Shown: one piece after another, positions 12,101 to 24,100 of the stretch
Numbering within the stretch: position 1 is the stretch's first letter
How the letters are laid out: each line of letters starts with the position of its first letter
DNA from: Neodiprion pinetum
Lineage: Eukaryota > Arthropoda > Insecta > Hymenoptera > Diprionidae
Direction of reading: 5' to 3'
Assembly: GCF_021155775.2 (NCBI RefSeq)
Contig: NC_060235.2
Span: 9,533,193-9,597,192 of the forward strand
DNA length: 64,000 nucleotides
The notes under the pieces: generated by a model
The model's input: the letters and a program-made list of their open reading frames with translations, nothing else
What the model was told of the DNA's origin: nothing
The model's database searches: none
Program-made: the position numbers and the translations under genes

Positions 12101-15100
12101 GCGCCCGTGAAGGAACATAGTCAGTCACCGACCCAAGATATTGAAATGTCGCTATGTTCAAGTACGAATTGACACAGGTTTATTAGATAAAAAGTTAAGA
12201 ATAAGCATTGAAACAAGTGATTTCTTTATTAATTTATTTAACATGTACATGCATGTTGAGCACTGAAATGTAATAATACTGGAACCTTCACTACAAGGCT
12301 CGGTACACGGATGGCTTTCCGCAGAAAGATAGCTCGGAGGTGAAGTGCTGTCTCTCTTGCACCGATAGAGTCTTTGCAAAAGCTTGTACACCAGAGATCA
12401 GTGCCCCTGTCGCATGCTTCTTCTTTTGCAAATCAGTGACTTTACATATTTTCTTAGACTGTCCCACGCATGCGTAGTAGCTATTAGAAAGGGGCAGCAC
12501 TTCACCTCCGAGCTATCTCTCTTTCCGGAAACCACACCACCGCAGTGAGCGTTCCAGTATTATATTTCAGTAATTTTAACATGTATTCAAATTAGACACA
12601 ATGTGCGGCGTACTCTTATTTATATATCTATATATGGTGTCAATGGTAAAATGTTGACGCGTCGCTTGACCCGCATTGAGAGAATGCATGTTTTGCCTTA
12701 TTTAAATTCATTTATTTGAAGAATGCAACGGCAAATGTCTATTTTTCTTTTATGTAAGGATTTTTGAAAATTCAATCTATCTATTCCAATGCTCGTTTTG
12801 TATGTGTAACTTTTTTTGTAAAAGTTGGACACGATTCACTGTAATTTTACTACTTTTCCCATAAGAACTTGTGTAAATTTAATTTTTATTTTATAGAAAA
12901 CCGTCGGATCAATATAATTGAGATTTTCGCATAATTACATTTCATCAAATACGAAATCATTAAAGAAAAAAGTAATTCATTTCAATATCGAACCTCCCTA
13001 ACAGGTGTAGGCTGAGCGAAAGTTGCACTAAACCGAAACTGTGGGACGCAAAATAGATCAGATTTGCCAGCGATGAAACAGTATTAAAAGCCCTCCTCAC
13101 GCACTACATTTTATCACAAAATTGCTATGAAATTTACACACCCGTAAGCAGATGAAGTTTAGACAGAAGAACAGACGCAACACGGATCCAAGACATGTCA
13201 CCGAGCAGAACAGAGAATATTATATGAAGCATTTTACACCAGACCAACCTATGTATGACCCTCACCATCGGTGATTTTTTTATCTTTAAATATGGTGTAG
13301 AGAGTATAAAAAAAAAAACATCTTTCGCTGGATCTTAAATTTTTTGGACGACAACCTTGATTTTTACTGCTCCCAAAACACGGAAATCCAATTTTCGAAT
13401 GCATAGCTAGCACTCGGTACTATCTAATGAAAATGGTTGTTTCATTCTTGTTTCTTTCTATGACAAATTGTAGCCTGAAGATGGCTGGCTGGGCCCAGCC
13501 GAAACTCTGAAGCTATCAATCCAAAAAAAAATATCCTTCATTGACCTTCCCGGACGAAGCACTACTAGTTGCTAATGAATAATCCCAATAGCTTGGCTTC
13601 AAATTTTTTGGATCATTTCTTTGATAAAAAAGAAAATTTTGAAACCAAGGTGAAAATGGGCAAGCATTTGGTTTAAGCTACAGGCGAAACAAGTAATTGG
13701 AAAGTGAAAAAAACGTATAAAATGTAGGTTTACATTTTTGAAATTTATATTTAATTTGATTTTTCTTGAAAAGTTTCATTTTTGAAGCCTGTAGAGCGTG
13801 CGTAACGTGCCCTATTAGCGAACAGTGCGGTAAAGCATTGTAAGTGTACAAACGAAATGCTCGATTTTACACACCAGGGATTTCTTTGGCGCATACGAAC
13901 TTACGAATAACTCAACTTTACGCACTGTGCCATTGCGCGTAAGTTACTTATCTCGAATTTTATGCGATGGCCGTGGCATCGTCGGTGCTTCTCAAACCAA
14001 ACTTTCCTCCTTAAGTGTTTGAAAAAATACTGTGTGTCAGATACGCGAATGGGGCGATATCTGAGACATATGATTACAGCTCTTGCCTTTGGCTCGGGCC
14101 ACCAACTTCACACTTGTCAGAAATCGCCTACCACTCACGAAGCCATTACAGTAAACTAGGGGCGTCGCTGCTGTGCGCTTAGCGCGTGATTCCCGCCGAG
14201 GCACTCGCGAAACGATTTTGCACGGCTCAGCAAGACCTTGAAAACACTTGAACATAACTTTCTGCTATCTGTAAGAGTTTACCAAAAGAGTATACTGAAA
14301 ATAACAAATTGAACAATAAAGTCTACTTTTACAAAAATATTATTGTAAATGCATCAGAAATCTGATGTGAAAAACAAAAATCACATTGTTATTTACCGTC
14401 GATATACGAATAATCAGCAGAGTTCAGATCTTGAAGCATACGCCTAACCCCTTTTCTCCTACTGCGAACTTGCGGACACGAATCTTATCACGTTGACATC
14501 TCTTTAATAACTGAGGCTGGTCCAGTTATAGAAATCACTTTATAGATTGATTTTGGTAAACATAGAATCAAGTAAGGAATGTAATAATTGAGACGTCGAT
14601 AATTACCATCACCGAACGTGAGGCCGTCTCTGAACTATGTACCATGAGTATCTCTTGGCACAGATCCTTCCAAGCCACAAAGTCACCGCCCGTGCCATCA
14701 CATGTACAGTTTTCACCTGAACCGAGAATACAGACGAATACTGCAGACCTGAAGTTGCGTATGTGTCGACACAGGTGGTAACAGCGTTGCTTGGAACGGT
14801 CTGTTTCAAGACACACTCGCAGTAGAGATGCCCCAACATGCATTTTACGACTGTTCTGAGTTCGCCATGTTGGGCTTTAGATAGTAACTCAATAATCGAC
14901 ATTGCCAACTTGCACAGTAGCTTATAATATTGCATAAAAGCTTATAATATTTATTGTTTAAAATGTTTTAAACCGTATTGGTATATCACTTGGTCCTGCT
15001 GCTGTCTTTCCTGCAGGTTTTTTATTGCGGGTACGATTTCCTCTCCTTCCGCTCTTGCTAGTACCGTTTTTCTTGAGTTCCAATCAAAAAGTTCCATGAA

Positions 15101-18100
15101 GTACTCTTTCATTTCCCGGATTTTATTTCCCCGCTCATTCTTTTTCCTGTTTATTAGTTCCCACACTTGCTCTTGTGTTCTGGCCTGCTTCACCTCTTGT
15201 ATGTATCTTTCTCTCTATTCTTGCTAGTGGTGATGAGCTACACCCACTAATCGTTCCGTTTATCATCTCCGTAATGAGCAATCTATGGTTAGCAAACAGC
15301 CATGAGAGTGTTATTAGCAAAATCGATTGATTACTCTCTCCCTGAGACTCATGTTCACATACATCAAACCCTTTCCACTTTTGAGCGGAATCTCCTGTCC
15401 GAGGTGCATGGCTACGCTAAGCGGCACGGCTTTAAATACGTTTGGGCCAGGCGTGACGCAGTTTTCCTGAAGAAGATACTGGAGCTAAGCCTTTACGGAT
15501 ATACTCTTTGGATGACCTCCCGGCTGATCAACCTGAGTAGCCCCTTACTAGTGTTTGACTCTAGCATGGGAACAGTCGCCATCCACTCTTATCGTGTGAG
15601 CTTCTGCTTGCTACTCCAGGTACTGATTGTTCTGAATCATCTAATCCGCTGTTACGGTTACTTAAAAATCTATCATGCTAACGTCCAATCTCTGGTCGCT
15701 TGTTTTGATGAGTTTATTAGCTACTTTAGAGACAATTATTATAATATAATTGCCGTTTTCGAGTCGTTCCTCAAAAATTATGTTTCCGATGACCCTACCG
15801 AGATACCTGACTACGCACTCTTCCTCCAGGATAGATTTGGCAAGAGCGATGGCGGAATAGCCGTATACGTGCATTCTAATCTAAATGCTTGAGTGATCTT
15901 AACCTCTCCTGACCAGTACTACCACGAGCCAGAATTCATAATATTGGAGATTGCTGTTCCAAGTTCCTCTAACAATAAGTTACTGTTTACTGTTGTATAC
16001 CGTTCCCCTAAAATTGGGTTTTAAACGAGGTCGTGGATGCGTTTTGTGAACTGACACAAGCTTACAACAACCTTGTTATTGTTCGTGATTTCAATGCGGA
16101 TCTCTTGTCGCACTCCTCGGACCGTAAGCAGTTGCTACAATTCTTAGAGTGTAATAATTTTTACATCGTTTCGTTTGCATCTACGCATCACACTGAGCAC
16201 TATCATACGTTGCTGAACCTTTGCGTGGTTGACGATAGTGAAAAGACTGTATCCCAAGGGCAATCGGGAGTCCCGTTTCTATATGGGCATAAATTAATTT
16301 ATTTTGACCACAGGCTTAAGATATCTCGTCCTGACGCTAGGTCGTTCAGATATTGATACATCAAGAACGTCGATGCGGTGGTCCTTCACCAGGATTTGTC
16401 AAACCGCGACTAGACCTGTATGTTCTATAGGTCCGTTGGAATCGACAATAAGCTTGCCTTGATTAATACGCGTTTGCTTGGCATCTTGAATAAGTACGCT
16501 CTGACTAGAACATGTCACACAAAGCCTACTCCTGCCACTCAGCTAACTGACGATATTCGGCTTCTCATGAGGGACCGTAATGATAACTCCAAAGCATTTA
16601 AGAAGGCTCCGTGCTTGGTGCTGTATGATTCATATCAAGCCCTCAGCAATTGCATCCAATCGCTAATTCGGGCTGCTAAATCCGCATATTCTGAACGTAT
16701 CTTTTTTGAGCTCACTACGCCCAAATCCTTGTAGTGTGAATTTAGACATCTTGGTTTGTGTAAGCAGCGTCAGGTTGTGCATCCTGCGGATCTGATGCCT
16801 AATCGCGTAACGGCTACTTTGCATAGACCACTACTTCGGATCTCCCTTGTTGACTGTAATGGCTTTGACTCTGAGTTCAACTGTGAGCGTTTTTATTTTC
16901 AATACATCACTGTTTCCATTCGTAGTGGAAATTTGTAATTATTTACTCACTAATTCTGTTTTTCCGCTGTTATGGAAGAAATCTTTGCTACAATCCATCA
17001 ATAGAACTAAACCCTAACTCATTGAATGATTTCCGTCCGATTTCTATACTGTGCTTACTTTTCAAGGGTCTGAAAAAGATACGGCATTATCAATTCACAG
17101 CCTATCTGAAAGCGCACGAATTACTAGATCCGTCGCAGGCGGGTTTTCGGCGTGCACACGGTATGCAATCAGCTCTGCTCAAACTACAATAACTGGTGAT
17201 GTCAATTAAGTCATGGATTCTCGTGTGGTCACTCTTATAGGTTTTTTTGATTTTCGCATGGCCTTTGACACCGTTTCTCGTGCAAAAATACTGTGCGAGT
17301 TGAAGAATCTTGGCTGTTGTGCCTCTGTTCTTGAGCGGTTCCATTCATATTTATGCGGTCATCAACAGGCCGTTCGAGGATGGATGAATTTGTTTTTTCC
17401 TGGGCTCAAGCGTACTGCACGGGTCCGTGCTTGGCTCGTTATTATTTTCTATCTTTTTAAACGATCTTCCACTATTCCGATAGTATATTCAGAGAGAGCA
17501 TCCCAAAAAATGGTTGTATACCAATTTTTATGGTAATTGGTAGCAAATTGAGATAGTTATTCAACTTCGTACATAGACCTATCATACAATACCAGTTAAC
17601 CGGTTCAACCGCGCTGATTTCCTGTAATCTTGAGATGAACGCTAATGCCGTTAATATATGGGTTTTCAAGACTGCACGTGGCTGGCAGATGAGAACTACG
17701 TCGGAGCCATACCAGTTTCACCCGGTTGTAACCGATGTAGGAAAGTCTAGTCGGGCCCTTTGAAGTGATGACGCTCATCTCGACATGTTACTATGGGTGC
17801 GTAGTCTCGCACATGTCGCTATTACGGTAGGCAATTATGATGTATCTAATTTACGTTACTTATTTTGGTACAAGTATACCATTACCAGTAACGGGTCAAG
17901 TGGATCATAGAAATACACGGCATCCCATCAGACGACTTACAATTAAAGCCACCCTAGTGTGGCGCACTGGTTTTGCTTAAACCTAGCATGCCATGTAGTC
18001 AAAGATATTCGGCGTATTGAGAACTGGTATTGAGAACAGACCATTAAATTCAGACAGAAGTAGAACACACTATAGTTGTAATGATTGAAAAAATGCATCA

Positions 18101-21100
18101 ATTCGTGGTATTTGATAGACTCCGGTTGAAGGTGCTAAGGTAAATGAATTATACTTGACATGGTGTGGTTTTAAACCTTAAAACTGAACTATTAGCGGTA
18201 TAAAAAAGTAAGTCGAATATTTTTTTTTCTCTTCGAGTATGCTAATTTTTCAGGTAATCTGCGAGTCACTGTAAAGTAGCTTTACTTGTTAATCCTTGTC
18301 AAGGAGATCCTGCGAGCTCCAGAAAAACGGAAATGAGTACAGGACTTACACGCTAAACCAGACGGTACTCTAGTGTCGCTATGTAACGAACGAGGATTTC
18401 GACCATCAAACGATCTCCAAGCCGTGCCTGCTGACCCGCAATAATGATATCGGTCATCCACGGTAGACGTGATTTGGCTTTTCAGCCGTACCACTTTAAC
18501 AATAGCTAATTAAACTAATTGCAGTAGAACCTTAATTATCCGAGCTAATATGAAGCCAATTCAGATCGAATCATCGAGAACCTCGGATAATATAAACCAA
18601 ACAAGTTGAAATACATTTTTCAGTTGGAACAGATAATGACGCACTGGTATGCTTAAGACAATCTCGGATACCGACTAAGGAATTCGTACACGTAGACAGT
18701 TTATGAGCGTGAAAATACTCAAGTAACTCCGCGGCTTTCAGTGAAGATTTCTGACACTTCTGAATCATAAACATATGGAGACGGATTCTGAAATAGGTTG
18801 TTTTTTTCTAGTCGATTACGTTGGTAACGGAGTTAGTCCACAGCGCCACCGCCATCGCGCAAGCCGGCTGCGAACCAGGCTCAATCTATGTAAGCACAAT
18901 AGAACCCAACAATACAAAACTGAAATGGGTTTGCGGCTGGCCAGCGGTGGCTCTGCGGGCTGACTCCATTGACTATCTTATCGGTTAAAGAGAAATTATC
19001 TGTTTCAGAATCCGTGACGACATGAGTACAAAAGGTAAAAAATAAATTATCTATGTAAATTATCATGCAATAGGTCAGTTTCATGAAAATGTGGCAGTGT
19101 TTGTCACAGAAAATAATACCATAAGCATAATATCTTGAGACCCAATTTTGGTAATGTAATCAGAATTCTGTTTTACCATATACAGTGATTCAAGTTTATG
19201 TGTCACCAAATTGCTATTTGAAAAGAATAGGGAACCTACCTTTGCATGGGCAGAATCCTTTGCAGCCAATGTGAATAGAAGTATGATGAATGCAGTTATG
19301 ATACTCTAATCGACATGGTGAACTGTACGTTCTATTATCTGATCCACACAGAAATGTGGGTTTTATTACAGGACATTCTCGGCATCTGAAAACAAAGAAA
19401 TCTTTATTTTAGCATAAATTCTAAAATATTCAGATCGATGGAAAATAATATGACAAATCTCGAGTGATTATTATATTATATATATTATTATATTATATAT
19501 ATATTCTCGAAATTACAGTTACGAAGAGACGGACACTATCATAACAATATAAATGGTTTGACATGAAGATTCATGCATGAGTTTAAATATTCGGAATGAA
19601 GATCCGATACAGTCGACACCAAATTCAAAGGTAGACTGTTTTTTTGTCAAAATGCGTACAACCAGATTTTCTGCTAGTCAAATATGATAAAAAAATGTTT
19701 CCGATCGTTCGTTTTTACATGCGCGTTCTTCTCTTTGAAGTCTGAAAATGGAAGTTCAGTATTACTGACGGAAGTGTCACTTACGTAGGGCTTAGGAGCG
19801 CGATTCTGCATGCAATTCAGAACAGATAGGCCCCAAAAACAAGCGTGTTTTACCCTGAAATGAAGAAACGGCATGCTTTCTACGAAACTGTGATTATTGG
19901 CAATTGTCAATCACGAATTATGATAATCAGAGTTTTAGGGCGGTTGATAACGTTTGCGGCAAGGTGATATCGCGTTGGCATTGTTAACAATCGACAATTG
20001 TCACAATTTCGTAGAAAGTATGCCGTTTCTTCACCTCAGCGTAAAACATACATTTTTTTAGGGTCTATCTGTTTGGAATTACATGTATAACCATGCTCTT
20101 ATGCTCTTTATTGGATGAAACGGGTTTAGGTTCAGATTTTAATCGACATAAGTGACACGCCCACATTTTACGATTCACACAATGTAAAGTTTCGTCGACT
20201 TCGATTCATTTTATACTATTATCGAAAACTAATCATCAACAAAGATCCAAGACTGCTGGGAAAAACAATGTAAATGCGTCATTTCAAAGATATGTGAAAA
20301 AAATTTCACGGCCGATAGTTTCAACCAGGGCACCTTCTCAAGTAGCCGAGCAGACTGGTATTCGGTCACAATTTTTGTCGAATAATGTAAATTTTGTGGA
20401 ATAATGTAAATGCCACAAGCTTTATCAATTTCTGCAAAATTAGCCAACTCAGACTGCTTATATACGTAACGGGTATGGTTGTTGATTGACTCTTAAAAAG
20501 GGCGTGATGCTGGGTTTCTCGTACAGAAATAGTATATTTCGATACATGAGGCCTAACGAGCGTTTTGCGCACTATTTTTCTTTATGAATGTAATGCACAA
20601 TCCGAGATCTGTGGAATTCATTCGTAAATTACTCGCAACGGCTGATCTAACCTCTACAACTCGGTATACTCGCAATGACAGCAGTCCGCAAACCAAACCG
20701 CTTGTGAACGCTAGATGGCACTAGTAATGACAGCAGTGCGCAAAGTACTTTGCACACCAGTGGTAACATTTTGCTTACTAGTGAATTTATTTTGCGCACT
20801 GGTTAAAGGATGTTGCGCACCGTCTTCGCGCACAGTGCGGCAATCGGCCATTTTGGACGTCTGTAAACGGTGGGCAAACGAGGATTTTGCATGCATGAGT
20901 AAATAAAAAGATTTTCCTAAACACGGCTTTTCAATGCTTCAACTCAACAAAAAGAAGACCGGCGGGTCAAAACTTAGGCATGATCACTCACTTGGACTCA
21001 TCTTGATCTTCGTCATCAGCATCATCTTCCGCATCGTAAAACACGTCGTCTTTTTCCAAGTCATCGGCAGTCTCAGCTCGGTCTTTCTGTTCTTGAACAG

Positions 21101-24100
21101 CACGCGATTTGGATATAACAATGTCTCTGCAAGTTGAAACATAATATCGATGGTCATAACAAGTTGTTGAGAATTTAGTCTTATTTAACATAAAATTATA
21201 AAATGTATAGCATTCAAGATAAATCTAGAGATATTTAGTCCCAAACTGAACGGAACACATCGCCGTATAACACGTGATGGTCATTTCATGAAGAATAAAA
21301 ATATGGTTGGATTTACCTTCGTATTTTCATCAAGAGTTTTGAGTACAGTAAGAATTAAAGAGAAGAATGCTCGCAGATTTGATATTACTAAATGCTCAGT
21401 AATACCTCAAAGATGCTCGCTATATTTTGATGTCCCCACACGTAATTTTTATTTTCTTGGCATATTTCATTTTGAAATGAGCTACCGGTCTACCGTAACC
21501 GTGATACTCTGGCGATAGTCTTACAAGCTCGGCTAAGCTCGGCGAGGAACGAGACTGAAGTTAGTAACGTTAATATATCGAAACGTTGTAACAAAAATCA
21601 CTATTTTGCACCTTTAGAATACCCGAAAAAGTTGAATTTAAAAAATCTGAGTTTATAGATACTGTATTAACAGTTGACTAAATTTCAAATAATGCGAAAG
21701 TTGCAAAAATAACTACTTCTTCCAAACATGCATTGCGACAATAAGATTACAAACTTCAGCCTCATATGGAGGGGGGCACTGACATGTGCACAAGGCATGG
21801 AGCATTATTTGAGGAAGAGTTTTTGACCTCGATATGGAAAAAATGCTTGGATATGGAGGTCAAACCAAAAAACATGTTGTATCAGTCGAAGTTTTGGCTC
21901 TGGATGTGGGTACTTCTTACGACGACTAATTTTTCTAATATAAGCTATAGTTATACTGTATAATAAAACACATTGATTCGGTAAATCTTGAATTACGTAT
22001 TTGGATTCAAAACATTATTTTTAATGTTTTTCAAAAGGAAAATTCATCCCGAAGAAAGAAGATGATAGTTTGTTCTGTGACACCATTGGAGAAAATTATT
22101 AAAAAATTCGTCAACTTCGAGGGCTCAAAACTATATGAATGCATAAAAAAAAATTACCTTTCGTAGTCATAATCAGATTCCTTGACCTCAAAAATACTTA
22201 GAACACATGCTTTCAAAAGTAACTATTCACCTAAGACGCTAAAAACATTATATTACTTTATGATGCCATTCCGTGATTTTTGGCAGTTCGGCTCAGGCGC
22301 GCTTGACGCCGCTATGACGCCTTGACAATTAAGTGGTTAGCCTTCAAGGATTCTTTCCACTATGTCGGTATGTGAGTAGCAAAAGATACTTACCCGGACT
22401 TTTGCAATTCTTTCCTGGAGACACAAACTGCCGTGAAAGTGTCCTCGAGCAAGCAGAGTTCCTTCTTCTTGCAATTCAGCGGACGGCAAAGATCACCTGC
22501 AATAAAGAATGAATAGTACTCAAACGAAAAAAAATTTAACAAGGCATGCTACGTAATTTTCTTTCTACTCAGAGGAAATGGCCAAATTGCACAGCCGGTT
22601 AAGTAACCGACTGTGGATGTAACAATTTAGTACAACTAATTGCGAATTTTCCATTTCGTCACTAATTCTATATTTTTCATGTTAATTTCTTATTTTTGCA
22701 AAAAAGTTATGAATTTGGGAGTCAGGAATTTTATTCCAATACTTTTTACAGGTAGTGGTATTATTGCTAGAATTTATTTCAATGTACACTGACATTTTTG
22801 TGGATTCTAAGCTGCAAAGTGAATTTTTGTTAGTAAGTTCCAGTTTAATGTACTTCGCGCAAGGTTTTTGCACCAGAGGTGCTTTTACGGTATTTCAATA
22901 CTTTTTGTATTGTACATTGACAACTTTGGCATACGGAGAAGTGTTTTTGAATAAAATCAAGGTTATCCTAAGATGATTTTATCGCAAAATCTGATTTGTT
23001 CGAAGGCATTATAGATTTTCAAACTAAGGTTAACCTTTACATATAACAATAAATTTCGGCTTTGCAAGACTATTAGCTATACGTCTAGCTTTATTAAGAA
23101 CTCCGCAGTTCATTAAACCAATTTGAACTAGTCTAAAATTACAACTAATTCTTATATGCTTACTGAGTTATGACTATGAATCACAAGAAAATTAATTTCA
23201 TTCATTATATTTCTTCAGCACGGAAGAAAAAGGCCTGGCCGGTGAGGGTGTAAACAGCACTAGTTAAATTGAATGAAGTAATGATATTCAGTTGGCGGTA
23301 CGAATCGTCCTTTTTTTCTGAACTTAAGTACATACACACACTGCCTTCGAGGTTCAAGTGGAACTCACTCCTACGCTTGAGCTTCACCATCAGCCACAGC
23401 AGATGGGGATTAGCAGACTTTGTTTTGGTCTCCAACTGTCGACTGACCGTTCCCGTTCTTGTCTCAGCTTAAGGCTATGGCGGTAAAATCCCGCCCGCTT
23501 CGTTATTGAACGATAAACGCCCGCATTCCGCTCTTGGCCGTGGCCACTGCCATCCGGTTCTGGTCACCGTATCTGAGCTTTTCGGAATGATTGCTCGGGT
23601 TGGGTGGTCTTTTTTCCGTCGGATACAGGAAGCAGGTATATCTTGACGATGGGTCTGCCGTACGTCCCGAAGGCTAAGCAGACGTTCGCGGTACGGACCA
23701 GGCCGCCAGGTCCTGGGTGGACTTCAAGTACTCTTCCTAGAGGCCACCATCCTCGCTGAAGCAACGCTGGATCGATAATTGGAATCCAATCGTCCTTCTT
23801 CAAGTTGGGTCCACTTTCTCCGTTGCTGTAGCATGTTTAAGTACTTCCATGCCCATCGCATCCAGAACTGGTCGCACATAGCTTGAATAAGTTGCCAGTA
23901 CCGGAAGTAGTTGATCCGTTTCTCGGGGTCTACTGCCCCTTGAATTAATGACAGGGTGGAGCTGATCAGTAGACGGCTGGTGGTCAAGACTTGTAGGTCG
24001 TCCAGTTCACCAGAAAGCGACACCAGGGAGCGTGAATTCTGAGTTCTTCGTAGGTAAGATATTGCTTGCCGATGACCCGCTCCATGTTTGTCTTGGCAGA

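Larger units (their letters stand above)
15300..17690 (+). mobile_element. Degenerate non-LTR retrotransposon (LINE), plus strand
   Basis: Successive but frameshifted segments give, in order, the end of an ORF1 with a baculovirus-FP-like domain, an apurinic-type endonuclease, a linker, and the front part of reverse transcriptase. The 5' part of ORF1 is missing and the catalytic YADD block is not recognisable. It sits antisense to Cow inside the intron between exons E and D. FP-domain ORF1 LINEs occur in several insect genomes; I cannot fix the clade. Confidence 0.85.

Noticed and set aside
14568..14935. Overlapping minus-strand frames with several cysteines, considered as a Kazal exon
   Set aside because: Cysteine spacing is wrong and the true Kazal exon is at 19240-19385.
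22155..22190. Short acidic exon ESDYDYE between Cow exons B and C
   Set aside because: Its length is not a multiple of three and would break the confirmed phase.
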